The notes: a model not told the origin generated them from the letters alone. A stretch of 64,000 nt of DNA from Neckera pumila (GCA_963969595.1 OZ018417.1:4590501-4654500); one strand, 5' to 3'; positions 35,075 to 46,883 are shown, counted from the stretch's first letter. Translations and numbers: made by a program.

Positions 35075-35393
35075 AAGGTAGGAGGCTTGAACTACAATTG
35101 GGCCTTTTTGAATTGAACACGACACAAAGGTACATTTTGCTTTCTTCAATCTACCAAAATGTACAAATGGTGTACATTATAGGAGGTGGTCGCTTTTAAA
35201 GTCCTATGGCATTTCAACTTCAAAATTTCATAACTAATTCCACAAAGCTCCAAATAATACGAAACAACTTGGATTAGATGTCATTTTGTCTTGTCTTTCA
35301 AAGAAAACTTACTGAAAAATATTTCATGATGTTTTACCTCCCCAAAATTCAATTTCAATGCTTAGATGATTGCTTTATGAACCTCCTACCTTA
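35075..35393. mobile_element. Family A element, copy A3 (reverse orientation)
   Basis: AAGGTAGGAGG at the left and CCTCCTACCTT at the right; about 319 bp. It contains a half hairpin (ACCAAAATGTACAAATGGTG, then GGAGGTGGTCGCTTTTAAAG) followed by the family interior in reverse (CATTTCAACTTCAAAATTTC, CACAAAGCTCCAAATAATAC). Non-coding. Confidence 0.65.
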
Positions 35394-35779
35394 CAAGTGT
35401 GATCACTATGGGATCTTGCGTTTTTAGTGTTCTTGATATTTGTTATGATATTAACGTAGATGATGTTAGGTCAAACAAGGAAGAACCAAAATGCCTGTAG
35501 ATAAGCTTTGGTTGTCAAATTATATTTAAATAAAACCCAAGGCTAATAGTATAGTTCGTTCCAAGGGAGGCTATTAAACAGGGATACTTCTAATTACCAA
35601 ATGAGCCATTGCAATTATAGAAAATATAAAGAAAATTCATTCCTTAACCACAAGCATAAATGTTTTTCCTCGCACGGTGAATCTAATTGCTAAATTTCAC
35701 ATTCCACTCTTAAAGGCCACAAGGATTAAGATATTCTCCCAAATTGGTATTTAATCTTTTCTATCTTTAATATTTCATT
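35394..35779. other. AT-rich spacer
   Basis: Nothing recognised between copy A3 and the G-poor box array. Confidence 0.4.
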
Positions 35780-37280
35780 TCATCTTTTACTTTAAACTCC
35801 TTTTATCTTTCCACCTTGGATTCTTTAACCAGCCTCGCAAACTGACTACAACAACTTCCAATTCGGCCTTTGCTGCTTGAGCAATCCTTCTCCAAATTGG
35901 ACCAGTCTTATCAAAATTACAACTACGAATTGACTACTTTCTAGTCAGATCAGCCTTGCCTTCCGATTCGGGAACCACACATTCTTTTCTACCCACTTGG
36001 GCTTTTCAACTTCCGCTTCCAACTTGGTCATTCAGCATATAATCTCACTCACAAATCACCAACCAAATTGGATACATAGACTACAACACTCAGGCTTAAT
36101 ATAAATTTCGACTTGACCAATTAACAAATAACATTCCGATTTGGAACTTACATACACTTAATTTTATCCCACAGGCACCTATTTGTCATACATGAACCAT
36201 TCGACTGATTCACAATTTGGACTTCCTTAATTTATACTACAATGACCTACACAATCTCGACATGGATCAATCAAACATACAAGTGCAAATAATGTCTAAC
36301 TGGCTCAATACTGGAATCTCATACAATCATACAATTAGGATTCAACAGTAAAAACTTCACATACATTCAAACACCACACAAATTGGGCTAAAAATGTACT
36401 CATATTAATTTCTAATATAGTGATTAAATCACCATTACAGATTTAACAATCTTACTCAAAACTAAATCTCAAGATCTAGCAATCAAATTCATTCTTAGTC
36501 TCCAGATATTACAGCTTATAGCCATCACTTCCTAAATTCCAAATTGGGCTACTAACTTTTCAGCTTCAACTACCCATTTGAAAAACTTCACATCGCTCCA
36601 TCTTCACCCTTCTGCACATCATCCTGCCATGCACTGCCACGCAAGCATCCCAACTAGGACACAGACTTACTCATTCACAGTTCCGACTTGGAATTCAAAA
36701 TCGACACAGACACACACCCGACTAGGAAATCACACTCAAAACACCCCATTCGGACTCAACTCTTCTCCACGGCAGATTAACAACCAATTAGCACAAACAA
36801 ACATTCACAACTCACTTACATACACGATCACACACACAAAAACACAAGGGAAATGCGCAGCACTCTCCAGGCTGGGACTCACAACATGCTCACTCAATAC
36901 TGGGTGACTTCCAACTTGGAAAGACAGACCAAATAGGGACCAAGCCGGCTGACAGTTAGCCAACTGACTCGGAATTCAACCGCAACAAACATCCATGCGG
37001 AAAACTCACCAACTCCCCGAATCACAACTTGGACCAACCAGACAATCCATTAACCAATGACCAACCAACTTGGATACAAACCCCAACAACTCACTTGAAT
37101 AACAGATTAGCTTACGTCCGCACAACCCCCACTTGGACAGACTTAACTAAAAACATCATCCCCATTCAGACTCCAATTTGGCTAAAAATACATCCAATAA
37201 TCCCAAATTGGAACTCAAAGACGACAAAAACTCAACAATCACACTCAAAAACCATCAAATATATGCTAAAAAGGTAAACA
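35780..37280 (+). repeat. G-poor tract with recurrent palindromic CCAA..TTGG boxes
   Basis: Over about 1.5 kb the plus strand is rich in A and C and poor in G, and many of its G residues sit in 9-10-bp boxes such as CCAATTCGG (35858), CCAAATTGG (35892), CCGATTCGG (35963), CCAACTTGG (36018), CCAAATTGG (36063), CCGATTTGG (36135), CCGACTTGG (near 36683), CCAACTTGG (near 36912), CCAACTTGG (near 37065), CCAATTTGG (near 37173) and CCAAATTGG (near 37204). There are at least 20 full or one-mismatch boxes, mostly 25-80 bp apart. Two frames here (36578-36907, 37029-37277) are Thr/Asn-rich and unrecognised, most likely a by-product of composition. Confidence 0.55.
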
Positions 37281-37477
37281 TTTAAAGAACAACTAGGCTG
37301 TCTACAATGCCACATAGATTTTGCAGCAACATTAGGAACAAATTTAGACCTACTTCTAGACTGGATTTACATTGCAAACATCATCTTTGACACCAAATGC
37401 AAACATATCTTTATGTTTTGCTTGGATCAAAGTTAGTTTGCAATAGGGTGTTTTGTGCAATGTTCTTTACTAATGTG

Positions 37478-38691
37478 CAATAGGGTACAAGTAAAAATGG
37501 CGTTTTTGCATTCCTTGGGAATGAAATTTCACTGCTGCCAACTTTGACACCCTCCCGAGAGTTGAAAATTTGTTTTTTTATCATGAAAATTTTAGCACAA
37601 TATTATCTCTATGTTAGTAGCATGTGTGCCAAATTTTATGGTCAAAAGATTCACACAAAAAAAGATATTTGAAATCTACCAACATGCATAGCTGTGAGAA
37701 AAATTTCACTGCTACCAACTTTGACACCCTCCCAAGGTCTGTAAAGAATTTTACCATGAAATTTTTGGCATGAAATTGTCTCTATATTGATAACTTGTGT
37801 GCCAAATTTCAAGGTCAAAAGATTCACCTAGAAAAATATATTTTGAATCTACCAACATGTGTGGTTGTAAAAATCATTTTGTTAGCCTTTGGAATTATGT
37901 CATTTTGTGGGTAAACTTTCACATGGATGTAAAAAATCATTCTCACAACTACACGTGTTGGTACAATTAGAATATCTTTTTTTGTGTGCATCTTTTCACC
38001 TTGCAATTTGGCACACATGTTATCAGTACAAAGATGATCTCATGACAAATATTTCATGGTAACCTTTTTTTTTTAGCCCTTGGGATAGTGTCAAAGTTGG
38101 TAGTAGTGAAAATTTTCTTACGCTATACACATTGGTAGATTTGAATATCTTTTTTTGTGCGAATCTTTTCCCCTTAAAATTTGGCACACAAGTTATCAAT
38201 ACAGAGGTGATCTCATGACAAAAAATTTATGGTAAATTTTCTTTTTTAGCCCTTGGGATAGTGTCAAAGTTGGTAGTAGTGAAATTTTTCTCACGCTATA
38301 TATGCTGGTAGATTTCAAATATCTTTTTTTGTGTGAATCTTTTCCTCTTGAAATTTGGCGCACAAGTTATTGATATAGACATGATCTCATGACAAAAATT
38401 CCATGGTAAGGAACAATATTTCAACCCTTGGGATAATGTCAAAGTTGGTAGTAGTGAAATTGTTTCTCACAACTACACATGTTGGTAGATTTCAAATATC
38501 TTTTTTTGTGTGAATCATTTGATCTTGAAATTTGGCACACATGTTATCAACATAGAGAAAGTTTCATGCCAAAACTTTCATGGTAAATTTTTTTTCAGCC
38601 CTCCGGACTTGGGAGGGTGTGAAAGTTGGCAGCAGTGAAATTTTTTCAGCCCTGGGAATGCGAAAACGTCATTTTCACTTGGACCCTATTG
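37478..38691. mobile_element. Foldback element made of 176-178-bp tandem units in opposing arrays
   Basis: CAATAGGGTACAAGTAAAAA at the left is matched inverted by the end TTTTCACTTGGACCCTATTG (right edge 38691), and GCATTCC and GGGAATGC lie just inside. Between them about two units run one way (CCAACTTTGACACCCTCCC at about 37539 and 37717) and about four run the other way (GTGTCAAAGTTGGTAGTAGT at about 38088, 38264, 38440 and a diverged one at 38615). Each unit also carries AATTTGGCACACA(T/A)GTTAT or its complement and ATATC(T)TTTTTTTGTGTGAA. No coding capacity. The architecture matches foldback-type elements; superfamily unassigned. Confidence 0.7.
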
Positions 38692-40194
38692 TATAGAACT
38701 TAAGTGATTTTGTGAAATGACAGAATAGGATTTGCATCTGTAAATGCAAAAGATTCTTCATGCTTTTATACATAAGACGACTTGCAACTACATGTTTTTT
38801 GCCAGTTGGATCTAAGTCAGTTTGTTTTGGAATGCAAAAAACTGTCTTGAGAGAATGTAACAAGAAGTTAGGATTTCTTGTGTTGTGTTGTGTTCTCTTC
38901 TCTGTAAATTTAAGAATTAGGGAAATGGGAACAATATTTCGCATCATGTCAAAGATAAATCGTTGGAGTCTGGTATTCAGGTATTAGGGTTTAGGCTTGA
39001 TGACATTTGGAGGGCCTGCTCAGTTTTTTCTACCTCTCACGTAAGTGATTTTGTGACTTCAGGCCCGTCTTTTTCCACTGCATTGTTCCCGGATGATGAA
39101 TTGCAGCAGTAGTAGTTGCATGTAGCGAATTCTATAAAAATGCATTTGTTAGGAAATATATGCAGGACATGATCGTAAATGATAGGCTGCACTGGATTCC
39201 CTTTATTTCTCACACTTTGTTGTTATCGATTGTGTTTCTTGCAGTTGCTGACAACTCGTCGTTGAGCGGAGCCAGGGATCTTTTCTTCAAGAAAGTTTGG
39301 TCAGAGCTGATGTTTCTGAATGGTTCATTCTATCTGTATAGTCAGCTTAAACGTTCAATCCCCCCCGGCATGTATGGGGATTTGGATGTTGCAGCAATTT
39401 GAGTCTTGAAGGTACGTTTTCTAGATTTTTCTCGTTATGAGCCTCTTTTCTGATTGATTTCGTCTTTTAGGAACGTTGTACGTTTGGCGACAAATTAGCA
39501 GTATTCAAGCTCCTTATTGTCATATTTCAAGCAGGCGTAAAGGCTTTTCTGCTGTGAAAGGAAAGTGTATTTCTGCACTCTTGGAGAGGATCAAGTCATA
39601 ACTTGGCATATATGCTGTGATCGTGTTCTGCAGTCATCTCTTTGGCCGTGTATGAATTTGAGCAGCTGTGAGAGACATCAGGTACTACGTCGTTGGTGTT
39701 TGAATGTGACTTGAAGCCAGGCGGTCTTTTGGGGTGTGGAAGTATTCAAGCAGTCAAGCTATGACTCTGCAATGGCGACATGGTTTTAGCGCATGATTGG
39801 TGGAAGAAGCGTTGGAGAAGTTAGAGGTTTCAAAGAGAGTTTGATGTCCAAGGACGACATCACAAATAATTTCTCCGACGGAGGGAGAAATTTCATTTAT
39901 TTTGTGATCAATTCAACACATGCAAGGCTCTTCAATCAGTGATTCTGGTGATGTATAATTTCGATCAGTTTGAATTATATTCTTCATTACATGATCAATT
40001 CAATTGGTTATTTTAAAATCACGAATCTTTCGTATTACAGTGTTATGAAATTCGTTTGAAATTTTGATCATGACAGAAGTTGTTCAATCACAGGTGTTGA
40101 CAATGGTTTAATTTGTCTCCAAAAGCTTTGACCTATGTTAGATAATTTCTACAATACTTTTTTGAGGGTTAGCAGTATGGTCTGTAGTAGGGTT
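38692..40194. other. Gene-like island of higher GC, unrecognised
   Basis: 38940-39800 is less AT-rich than its surroundings. It holds TATTAGGGTTTAGG (telo-box-like, near 38981), a good 3' splice-site pattern (pyrimidine tract then TTTCTTGCAG, ending 39244) and an open stretch from there to 39402 that encodes no family I recognise. It could be a non-coding transcript, a small unknown gene or a pseudogene tail. 39935-40035 repeats a segment found in GatA intron 1. Confidence 0.3.
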
Positions 40195-40440
40195 GCTTTG
40201 GTAGGAGGTTCTTAAACTGCTTGGGCTCTAAAATCGCCCACCTCCTCAATGTTCACTGCTTGTACATGTTGCTTTTTGCAATGTACAAGCAGTGAACATT
40301 TCAGGAGGTGGGCGATTTTAGAGCCCTGTGAAACGTCAAAAATTTGAACTTCAGAAATTCTTAACTAATTCTACAAAGTTCCAAAAAATACAAAACGACT
40401 TGGGTTGGATGACAATTTCATTTGTCTTTGGATCATCAGA
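40195..40440. mobile_element. Family A element, copy A4, with a strong central hairpin
   Basis: Left end GGTAGGAGGTTCTTAAA near 40199. The hairpin at 40223-40326 has arms of 45-46 bp (40223-40267 and 40281-40326) that pair with only one bulge/mismatch around a 13-nt loop. The usual family interior follows to about 40440, where the right end is missing, perhaps lost when C2 inserted at 40466. Confidence 0.65.
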
Positions 40441-40465
40441 TTAGCCCTTCAAGGACCAATTGGCC

Positions 40466-41390
40466 TAAACCCCTAAAAGCCCATTGTCCCTTCGGAGGAC
40501 AAATGCGTTTTTGGACGAGTACCTATAGGCTGAAATTTTGTCGTGATTCTTTGAAACTTTTTGAGAAGGTGAAGAATTGAGAGAAGTATGTGGCGGAAAA
40601 AAAAATTTGAAATCGGACCTTCGAGTGAGAATTATGCCATTTCTTGGAATGCGTGGGGAGGAAGGGCAGCAAAAAAAATTTGCAAAATTTTGAATTTTTT
40701 TTGAATTATTTTTTTTCTCATAGATTATATTTTTGTCTATCTGGAATGATTTGATTCATTTCAATTGGATTTGCTATGAGGAAGTTAGGGACATTCTTGT
40801 TTTTTGGGCAATTAGAGCATCTTCTTTAAAAAAATAACTTGTAGGATTCATTTTGGAATGCAATTTTGGTAATTTTCCAATTTTTTTTTGTAATGGTTTT
40901 GTTTTCTTGCTAGAACAATCTCGCCATTGGGATTAGTGCATTTTAATTCCATCAAAAATATATGAATATTTTAGATTTTCCTTCTATCTCGTACCTACTT
41001 CTACTTAACAATTTTTCAAAGAATGATAATTAAGTTTTTTTGAGTTTTTTTTTTTTTTCCTAGACTCTCAACTCAATTCTCCACTATAAAGATTTAAAGC
41101 TCAAAACGCTATAGTGCAAATTTTTAAGTTAAAAATGTTTAAAGTCAAAAAATTTGGTCCCGCAATGTGCTGAAAACCTTGTTTTTTCCACTTTAAACGC
41201 AGACATCTTGCAATCTGTGCGGTCAAAAATTCTGAAATTTTTTCCACACATTCTCATACTAGTTAGCTGTAAGATCCTTTGGTTAGATGTGCAAAAAAAA
41301 CATTTTTAGTTTTTGTTCACTCCTTGCTAAAAAAATGGCAGTTTTGGGTGTTTTTTGGCAGAAAAAAGGCCTCGGGCCTTTAGGGGTTAA
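40466..41390. mobile_element. Family C element, copy C2
   Basis: Left end TAAACCCCTAAAAGCCCATT (the flank is TAAA rather than TTAA) and right end GGGCCTTTAGGGGTTAA; 925 bp. It is closely similar to C1 over its length. No transposase. Confidence 0.6.
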
Positions 41391-42062
41391 TTGGGCTTAA
41401 TTATGTTCTTTTAGTAGTATTGTGTAGGTCATATGGGAATTCTTTTTAGTCCAATTTTATTTATTTTTAGATCAACTCAAGGAGTTGATGATTTGACACC
41501 ATCTGAATTTTCTTATTTTCACAGTATGATCAATTAGCTGGTCCTTTTTAAACCATGAATTCTCGGTCCTTTATAGGTGAAGTGAAGTGATTGGGCAGTG
41601 GCATAGTTACTGAATGCCAATCGTGTTTCGCTTACTTGAAATCAAGGGTGATGTAACCTTAAACAAGAATGGACCATACAGTAGGTTTTAGTATTTGTCA
41701 TCATTTACTGAAACTGGATAGTCAATATTGAAAATACAATCCTTTGGGTTGGGTCTATTGTTTCAAGGTTAAATGCAAGATGAAGACTCCTACTTATGCT
41801 ATTATTTTACATTTCATTTGGATGACATGATTACTGACAACAGTAGAATAAGAAATACTTACCAAGTCATTGATCTTGGCTTATATGGAATTTGCAAAAT
41901 GATGCCCAATAAAACCTCATTGGAATCTTTACTCAAAATCGCTACTGTAACGACTAGGTCAAACCACCGCTTTTTGGAGATAATCGCCCCAAGAAAATCC
42001 AAAGTGACTGACTGGTTCCTTCTAAATTCGGAACAAGACCCATTCTCAAATATATGATGATG
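41391..42062. other. Spacer, no supported gene
   Basis: A 94-codon frame at 41773-42057 is present but has no recognised domain and no splice or family support. Confidence 0.4.
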
Positions 42063-42273
42063 ACCGTGGCAATTGGTCGGTTGGCACTCCTCCTAAGACT
42101 GTGGAAGTTGGTAAGTTGGCACTCCTCCTAAGACCGTGGAAGTTGGTAAGTTGGCACTCCTCCTAAGACCGTGGAAGTTGGTAAGTTGGCACTCCTCCTA
42201 AGACCGTGGAAGTTGGTAAGTTGGCACTCCTCCTAAGACCATGGAAGTTGGTCTCCTCCTAAGACCATGGCGG
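42063..42273 (+). repeat. 35-bp minisatellite, about five to six copies
   Basis: The unit AAGTTGGCACTCCTCC plus TAAGACCGTGGAAGTTGGT (35 bp) is repeated head to tail with very few changes; edge copies are partial or diverged (GACTGTGG, GACCATGG). Confidence 0.9.
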
Positions 42274-42593
42274 GCAGGCTACGATTTCCATGGAACACCA
42301 AAACGAGTCATCCAAATCCAAAATGCTGATCTAATATTCATTGTGTAGGTCAATATGAGCTTATCACATGGAAACGAATTCATAGGTGATTGGCAAGTGT
42401 GAATATTATACAACCACTTTAAATTAAAGGATGGTCTTTGGGTTGACAAATTCAAAGGTAAAATTCACACCACAAAATTAAAGTGGTGAGTTTAGTTCAA
42501 ATTCCAAAAGTTTACATTATGTTGTCTACCAATGAAGTGGGGGGCTATTTTGCATCTTTGAAGAGGGGACTCTTACAATGAACAAAATGATTA

Positions 42594-42863
42594 GAAGGGA
42601 TTTGGGGGCCTTGGAGGTCTAGAGTTCCCTTGCATTCCTAGATTGCGGGAACGCAGCTGCAGCAATTGGCTGACATGGCACAACAATTGCCACGTCAAAT
42701 TTGAAAAAAACAAAAATTGCTATGAAAATGATATTTTATATTTTATATTTTATTTTTTTTATTTTTTTAAAAAGTAATTTGACAACTCGTACTGCTGTTC
42801 ACAAAACTGGGCTAGATTGGAGAACAGGCCTGAAACGGCCCTCTAAGATCTCTGAATCCCCTC
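42594..42863. mobile_element. Family D MITE, copy D3
   Basis: AAGGGATTTGGGGGCCTTGG at the left and GAATCCCCTC at the right, TA on both sides; 270 bp. The interior has CAGCTGCAGCAATTGGCTGA, GTGGC/GCCAC-type blocks, an A/T-rich centre and GGCCTGAAACGGCC. Non-coding. Confidence 0.65.
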
Positions 42864-42879
42864 TAAAACTGTCTTATTG

Positions 42880-43079
42880 ATGGCTCTTTGGTCAACTCCA
42901 ATCTTCAAATTCGTGAGAAATCCCTCCTAGATATCTAGCAAAGCATAAAACCTTTCCAACAAATAACATTGTATAACCAGGCAATAATCTTCCTTATGCT
43001 AGAAAGATATTATGCTTTGTTAGATGCCTGGGAGGGACTTCTCAATTAATTCAAGGATTGGAATTCACCAAGGAGCCAT
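42880..43079. repeat. 200-bp foldback with arms of about 70 bp
   Basis: ATGGCTCTTTGGT at 42880 pairs with ACCAAGGAGCCAT ending at 43079. The arms continue inward through CTCCAATC..GGATTGGA, AATCCCTCC..GGAGGGACT and CTAGCAAAGCATAA..TTATGCTTTGTTAG. Related fragments recur to 43450 (GATGCTTGGGAGGGATTTAG; GGTTATACAATGTTGTATG). Confidence 0.6.
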
Positions 43080-45579
43080 AAAAGACAATTATGTTAATTG
43101 TAGGGGTCTCTTTTTCAAGGATATACATAAAGGTTCTCCTTTCAAGAAGGTATAATCCCTCCCTAGATGCTTGGGAGGGATTTAGTTACAATGTAGCCAA
43201 AACTATTGGTTGGCTGAAGGGAAGTTGTGGCCAAGCCGTGTCAAAGATTGGAGATTGTGAGTGGCTACTCTGCTTGATTCAACAATGATTTCAGAAGTTT
43301 CAATGCTAGGGGGCTCTCGCATTTTGGAGAAGCAAAAGGGACCCCCCAAGCGTTGATTAACAATGTTATATAAAAGGGACCTTGGCCCTACCTCATTGGT
43401 AAACAATGTTATGGGCATAGGAAGAATCATTGCTTGGTTATACAATGTTGTATGTTTCTAAATATTCTAGTTTTTTATTCGGTAACAATTCCACATTATC
43501 CTAATCTATATTCTAATTGATTGAATTCTATTTACTCGTCATATTTTACAAAATCACAATAAATTTGTAAAAGAAAATATTTTTTGCATACAAAATAATA
43601 TATCAAGTTTTATTAAGCAACTATACAAAGGCTAAATATAGATTGATAAATTGATAGTGATCATTTGATTTGAAGGTCTTTACCAAGTGTGCTTTAAGAA
43701 TAAAAAGTAAAAGAATTACTTGTGGAATTTCCATAGTACTCTTCATTTACTACTTGTACTTTGTAAAAAATTTCAAATTATCCTATCTTAGTGTTGGTTT
43801 TGACGTAAACTAAATAATTAAAAATGAGAAGGTTGAATGTTTTGAGAAATTATAAATTACTATAGTTTAAAAGTACAAAATGATCCACTTATGAAAGTGA
43901 ATTAAAAAAATATGCAATTAGATGAAAACTTGTGCAAATGGATGAAAAAATGTTTAAATTGATGAAAAATTATTCAATTGGAAGAAAAACAATTTAATTT
44001 AAAAAAATTAAATTAGAGTGTTGACACCTTGTTTAAATGAAAAATTAGTCATTTGTCCATAATGCACGAAATAGAGTGTATGAAATTTTTTTAACTATAC
44101 ATAAAAATTCATTCACTTTTTGCAATGAAAATTATAATAATAACAATTCTGTATAAAAATAATAGGATTTTTTTCATTGATAGATAAGACATAGTATTAT
44201 GCAATAAAAATATAAAATTGAAACTTGAATATCATTTATAAGGCTAAATTGAACTCAAAGATGATCTAAGACTATATAGCATTGGAACTACTTGTAGTCC
44301 TTTTGGGGTTAATCATACAAAGACATGCCTACTAAATTGTCATATCATCAGTGATCTAGTTCTCAAACTTCAAAGTTCTTCACTCCATATAATTCCATTT
44401 TTCAATTATATAAGAAAGAAAATTATATGTATATTCTTCATTAAAGTAGGCAAATATCTTTTATAAGTCATAAAAAATTCAAATTTACAATAAAGAATTG
44501 AATAAAAATTTAAAAGAATTCAAATCAAATGCAAACTGAGCTCAACAAATCTGAAAGTTCCACCTATAGGTGCATATCATATTGTAATCAAAGTTCACAT
44601 AACATTCTATAAATTGAGAATCAATACACGTTGGAGATAGGATTAAAGTTCAAATTGCAATAAAATATTGAATTTAAGGAATTTTTCAAATTGGAGTAGA
44701 AATTAGTCTTGATAAGCTTTCATTTCAATAATTGGCTTCAAATTCAAAAAATCAAACCAAGAATAAGAAGCTAGAATTCACAAAAAATATACAATTGGGT
44801 GATCTTCTATAGAAAAAGAATAAAGAATTGCAATAAAAGAAAATCTAAACAAATCACTAAAAATTATTCAAGTGCCTACCCAAAGTAATTTTGGATGAAA
44901 GTTTTCCTTACTTTTGCCATTCTCATAGTCAAACCTAAGTATAAGGTAACTACACCTAAAATTGCATGCTTCCTAAAAATAATCACACAGCAAATATTCT
45001 TGCCTAAAACGTACTCCCACTATTCATATGACTTTATGATTGCTTTTAGGTACATCTATTTTCAACACTTTGGAAATTCGTAGTTTATTCACACGGTGTC
45101 CAAAAAATGCATTCTAAGAAAAATCTAAAATCCCCTTTTGACTACCAATGGGACCCCACAAATTATTTTTCAATATAATAGTGAAAAGCATGTTGAATCA
45201 TGCTGAATTGCTTAATTGTGCAATTTTAGCATAGGAAGAACGAGAGATCGATATGGGGGGTGGGGTGGGGTGGGTCAATGTGTAACTACACCGCCCCTTG
45301 AAATTTCAAACAAGATACCAAAATTTAGACTAGACAATGACACTAGAACCTATATTCAATTTGATGAATGAAGATGTAGATAATGCGATCATGAGAGCGA
45401 GAAAAGTCTAGTGTTGCTTTTTTGATTCACCTACTACCAATACTTTTGAAATTTCCTAACTTATTCATATAATGTCCAAATAATGCATATTAAAATGCGT
45501 TGGATTCCTTTTGGACTTGCCAATAATATCCAAAGATCCAATAAAAGTAACTTATGTTCGCTCATCAGTTGATATTACT
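43080..45579. other. AT-rich spacer with a G4-prone run
   Basis: No gene recognised. Remnants of the 42880 foldback run to about 43450. A G6-T-G4-T-G4-T-G3 tract lies at 45255-45274. The block around 45440-45500 (TTATTCATATAATGTCCAAA) recurs inverted near 55205, marking an old dispersed repeat. Confidence 0.45.
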
Positions 45580-46460
45580 CGATTGTGGGTGCACGTACAC
45601 GCCTACCTGACCGACCATACCCGCCTCTCTTCGCAGAAAGATTCGTCCTTTGATATTTTCAAACTGCGGCTTTTCCTCACACACCCATGCAATTCTAGTA
45701 AGCTTATTGCGGCTTTGAGGCCGCTAAAGCTACCACTCAGCTCTTCCTGTTGCCTGCGCCGCTTTCAACCTTTCCTCCGTTTCTCATCATTTGGAACTCA
45801 AGGCGGTCCTTGGAAAGATGAACTATCAGTGTGTTCTTCAACACACTTGTGTCAAAAAGAAAGAGAAAGATGAACTAAGCTTAGCCCGAATATGCGTCCA
45901 CAGCTCAATGACGACGTTGAATCATGTGCAGGAATGCATCCTGATCATGAAAGCTTCGCACAATTCAACCACCGTACCAATCCAGGAATATGTCTCCGCC
46001 TGGAGAGCACAACACTCTGCCCTTTTCTCTTTTCTCTTCCGGACGGGTTCTCTCAGTCTAAAGAGCCTGTTGCAATTGCCGGGCTGGACCTCCGATTCTT
46101 GGAAGGGGCCCGGACCTGAAGTCGGAGAAGAGTTGGCCTCCATTGCCTGCTGGACCTCCAGGAACTGGATGTTGTGTAGTCAACATGTAGCGGCAATCTG
46201 TAGCGGCAACCAATGGGAAGTGAGCACAAAGCTTCTCCAACCTGAAAGCACGCCAACTCCTGATGATTAGCTTTGATTTTATCCCCAATTGGGAGGGTCC
46301 GGCTCTCCCTCCAGGGCCTCCAGCTCTGTGAATCCGCATTTCACGGACTGGAGCTTGGAGGTCCGGGTGGAGGTCGAGGCTGACCATCCAGGGGCAATGG
46401 CAAGCCTTTGGATGGCCAGGACCTGGCCATCCAGCCCGGCAATGGCAATAGGCCCTAACT
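45580..46460. other. GC-rich island without a recognisable gene
   Basis: Clearly more GC-rich than its surroundings, with overlapping open frames on both strands (for example 45511-45873, 45791-46270 plus; 46058-46387 minus), none matching a family I know. It contains recurrent GGACCTCC and GGCAATGGCAA motifs and a perfect palindrome GGATGGCCAGG..CCTGGCCATCC at about 46412-46434. It could be a captured or decayed gene fragment. Confidence 0.3.
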
Positions 46461-46883
46461 TATGGGTTGTGAATTTCTTTTGGTCAATATTCTAAGATTG
46501 TGTAACTTGCAATCTTTCATTTGTAACAATCTTGGACAGTTTCCTCAACAGCTTTGGAAATGTTCAGCACTAACTTTATTGTAGGTGTCGTAAGGATTCC
46601 ACATTTAACTACTTTTGGACTTTCAAAGAGTCCAAAAATAACATCTGGAGAAAAAACATCAAGTTGAGAGATAATGCAAAACATTGGGAGATCAATATAA
46701 AACATCTAGAAACCTATGCAAAGCATCCAAAGATTTATACAAACATCTGGAGATCTCCAAATGTTATTATCTAGAGATTTGTGAACGTTTTGTCTAGAAT
46801 TCAATCAATAGTTTAGAAGTAGTTAAATGTGGCATAAGGTTATCTAGACTCACAATTTAGTTTGAGACTTGGAGCTCATGAGA

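Noticed and set aside
36578..37277. Thr/Asn/Gln-rich frames (36578-36907 and 37029-37277)
   Set aside because: They arise from the A/C-rich, G-poor composition of the CCAA..TTGG tract; no start context, introns or domain support coding.
41773..42057. 94-codon frame before the minisatellite
   Set aside because: No recognisable domain, no splice partners, and it sits between repeats.
42063..42273. Regular direct repeats resembling a CRISPR array
   Set aside because: The units are contiguous 35-bp tandem copies with no unique spacers, in a plant nuclear genome.
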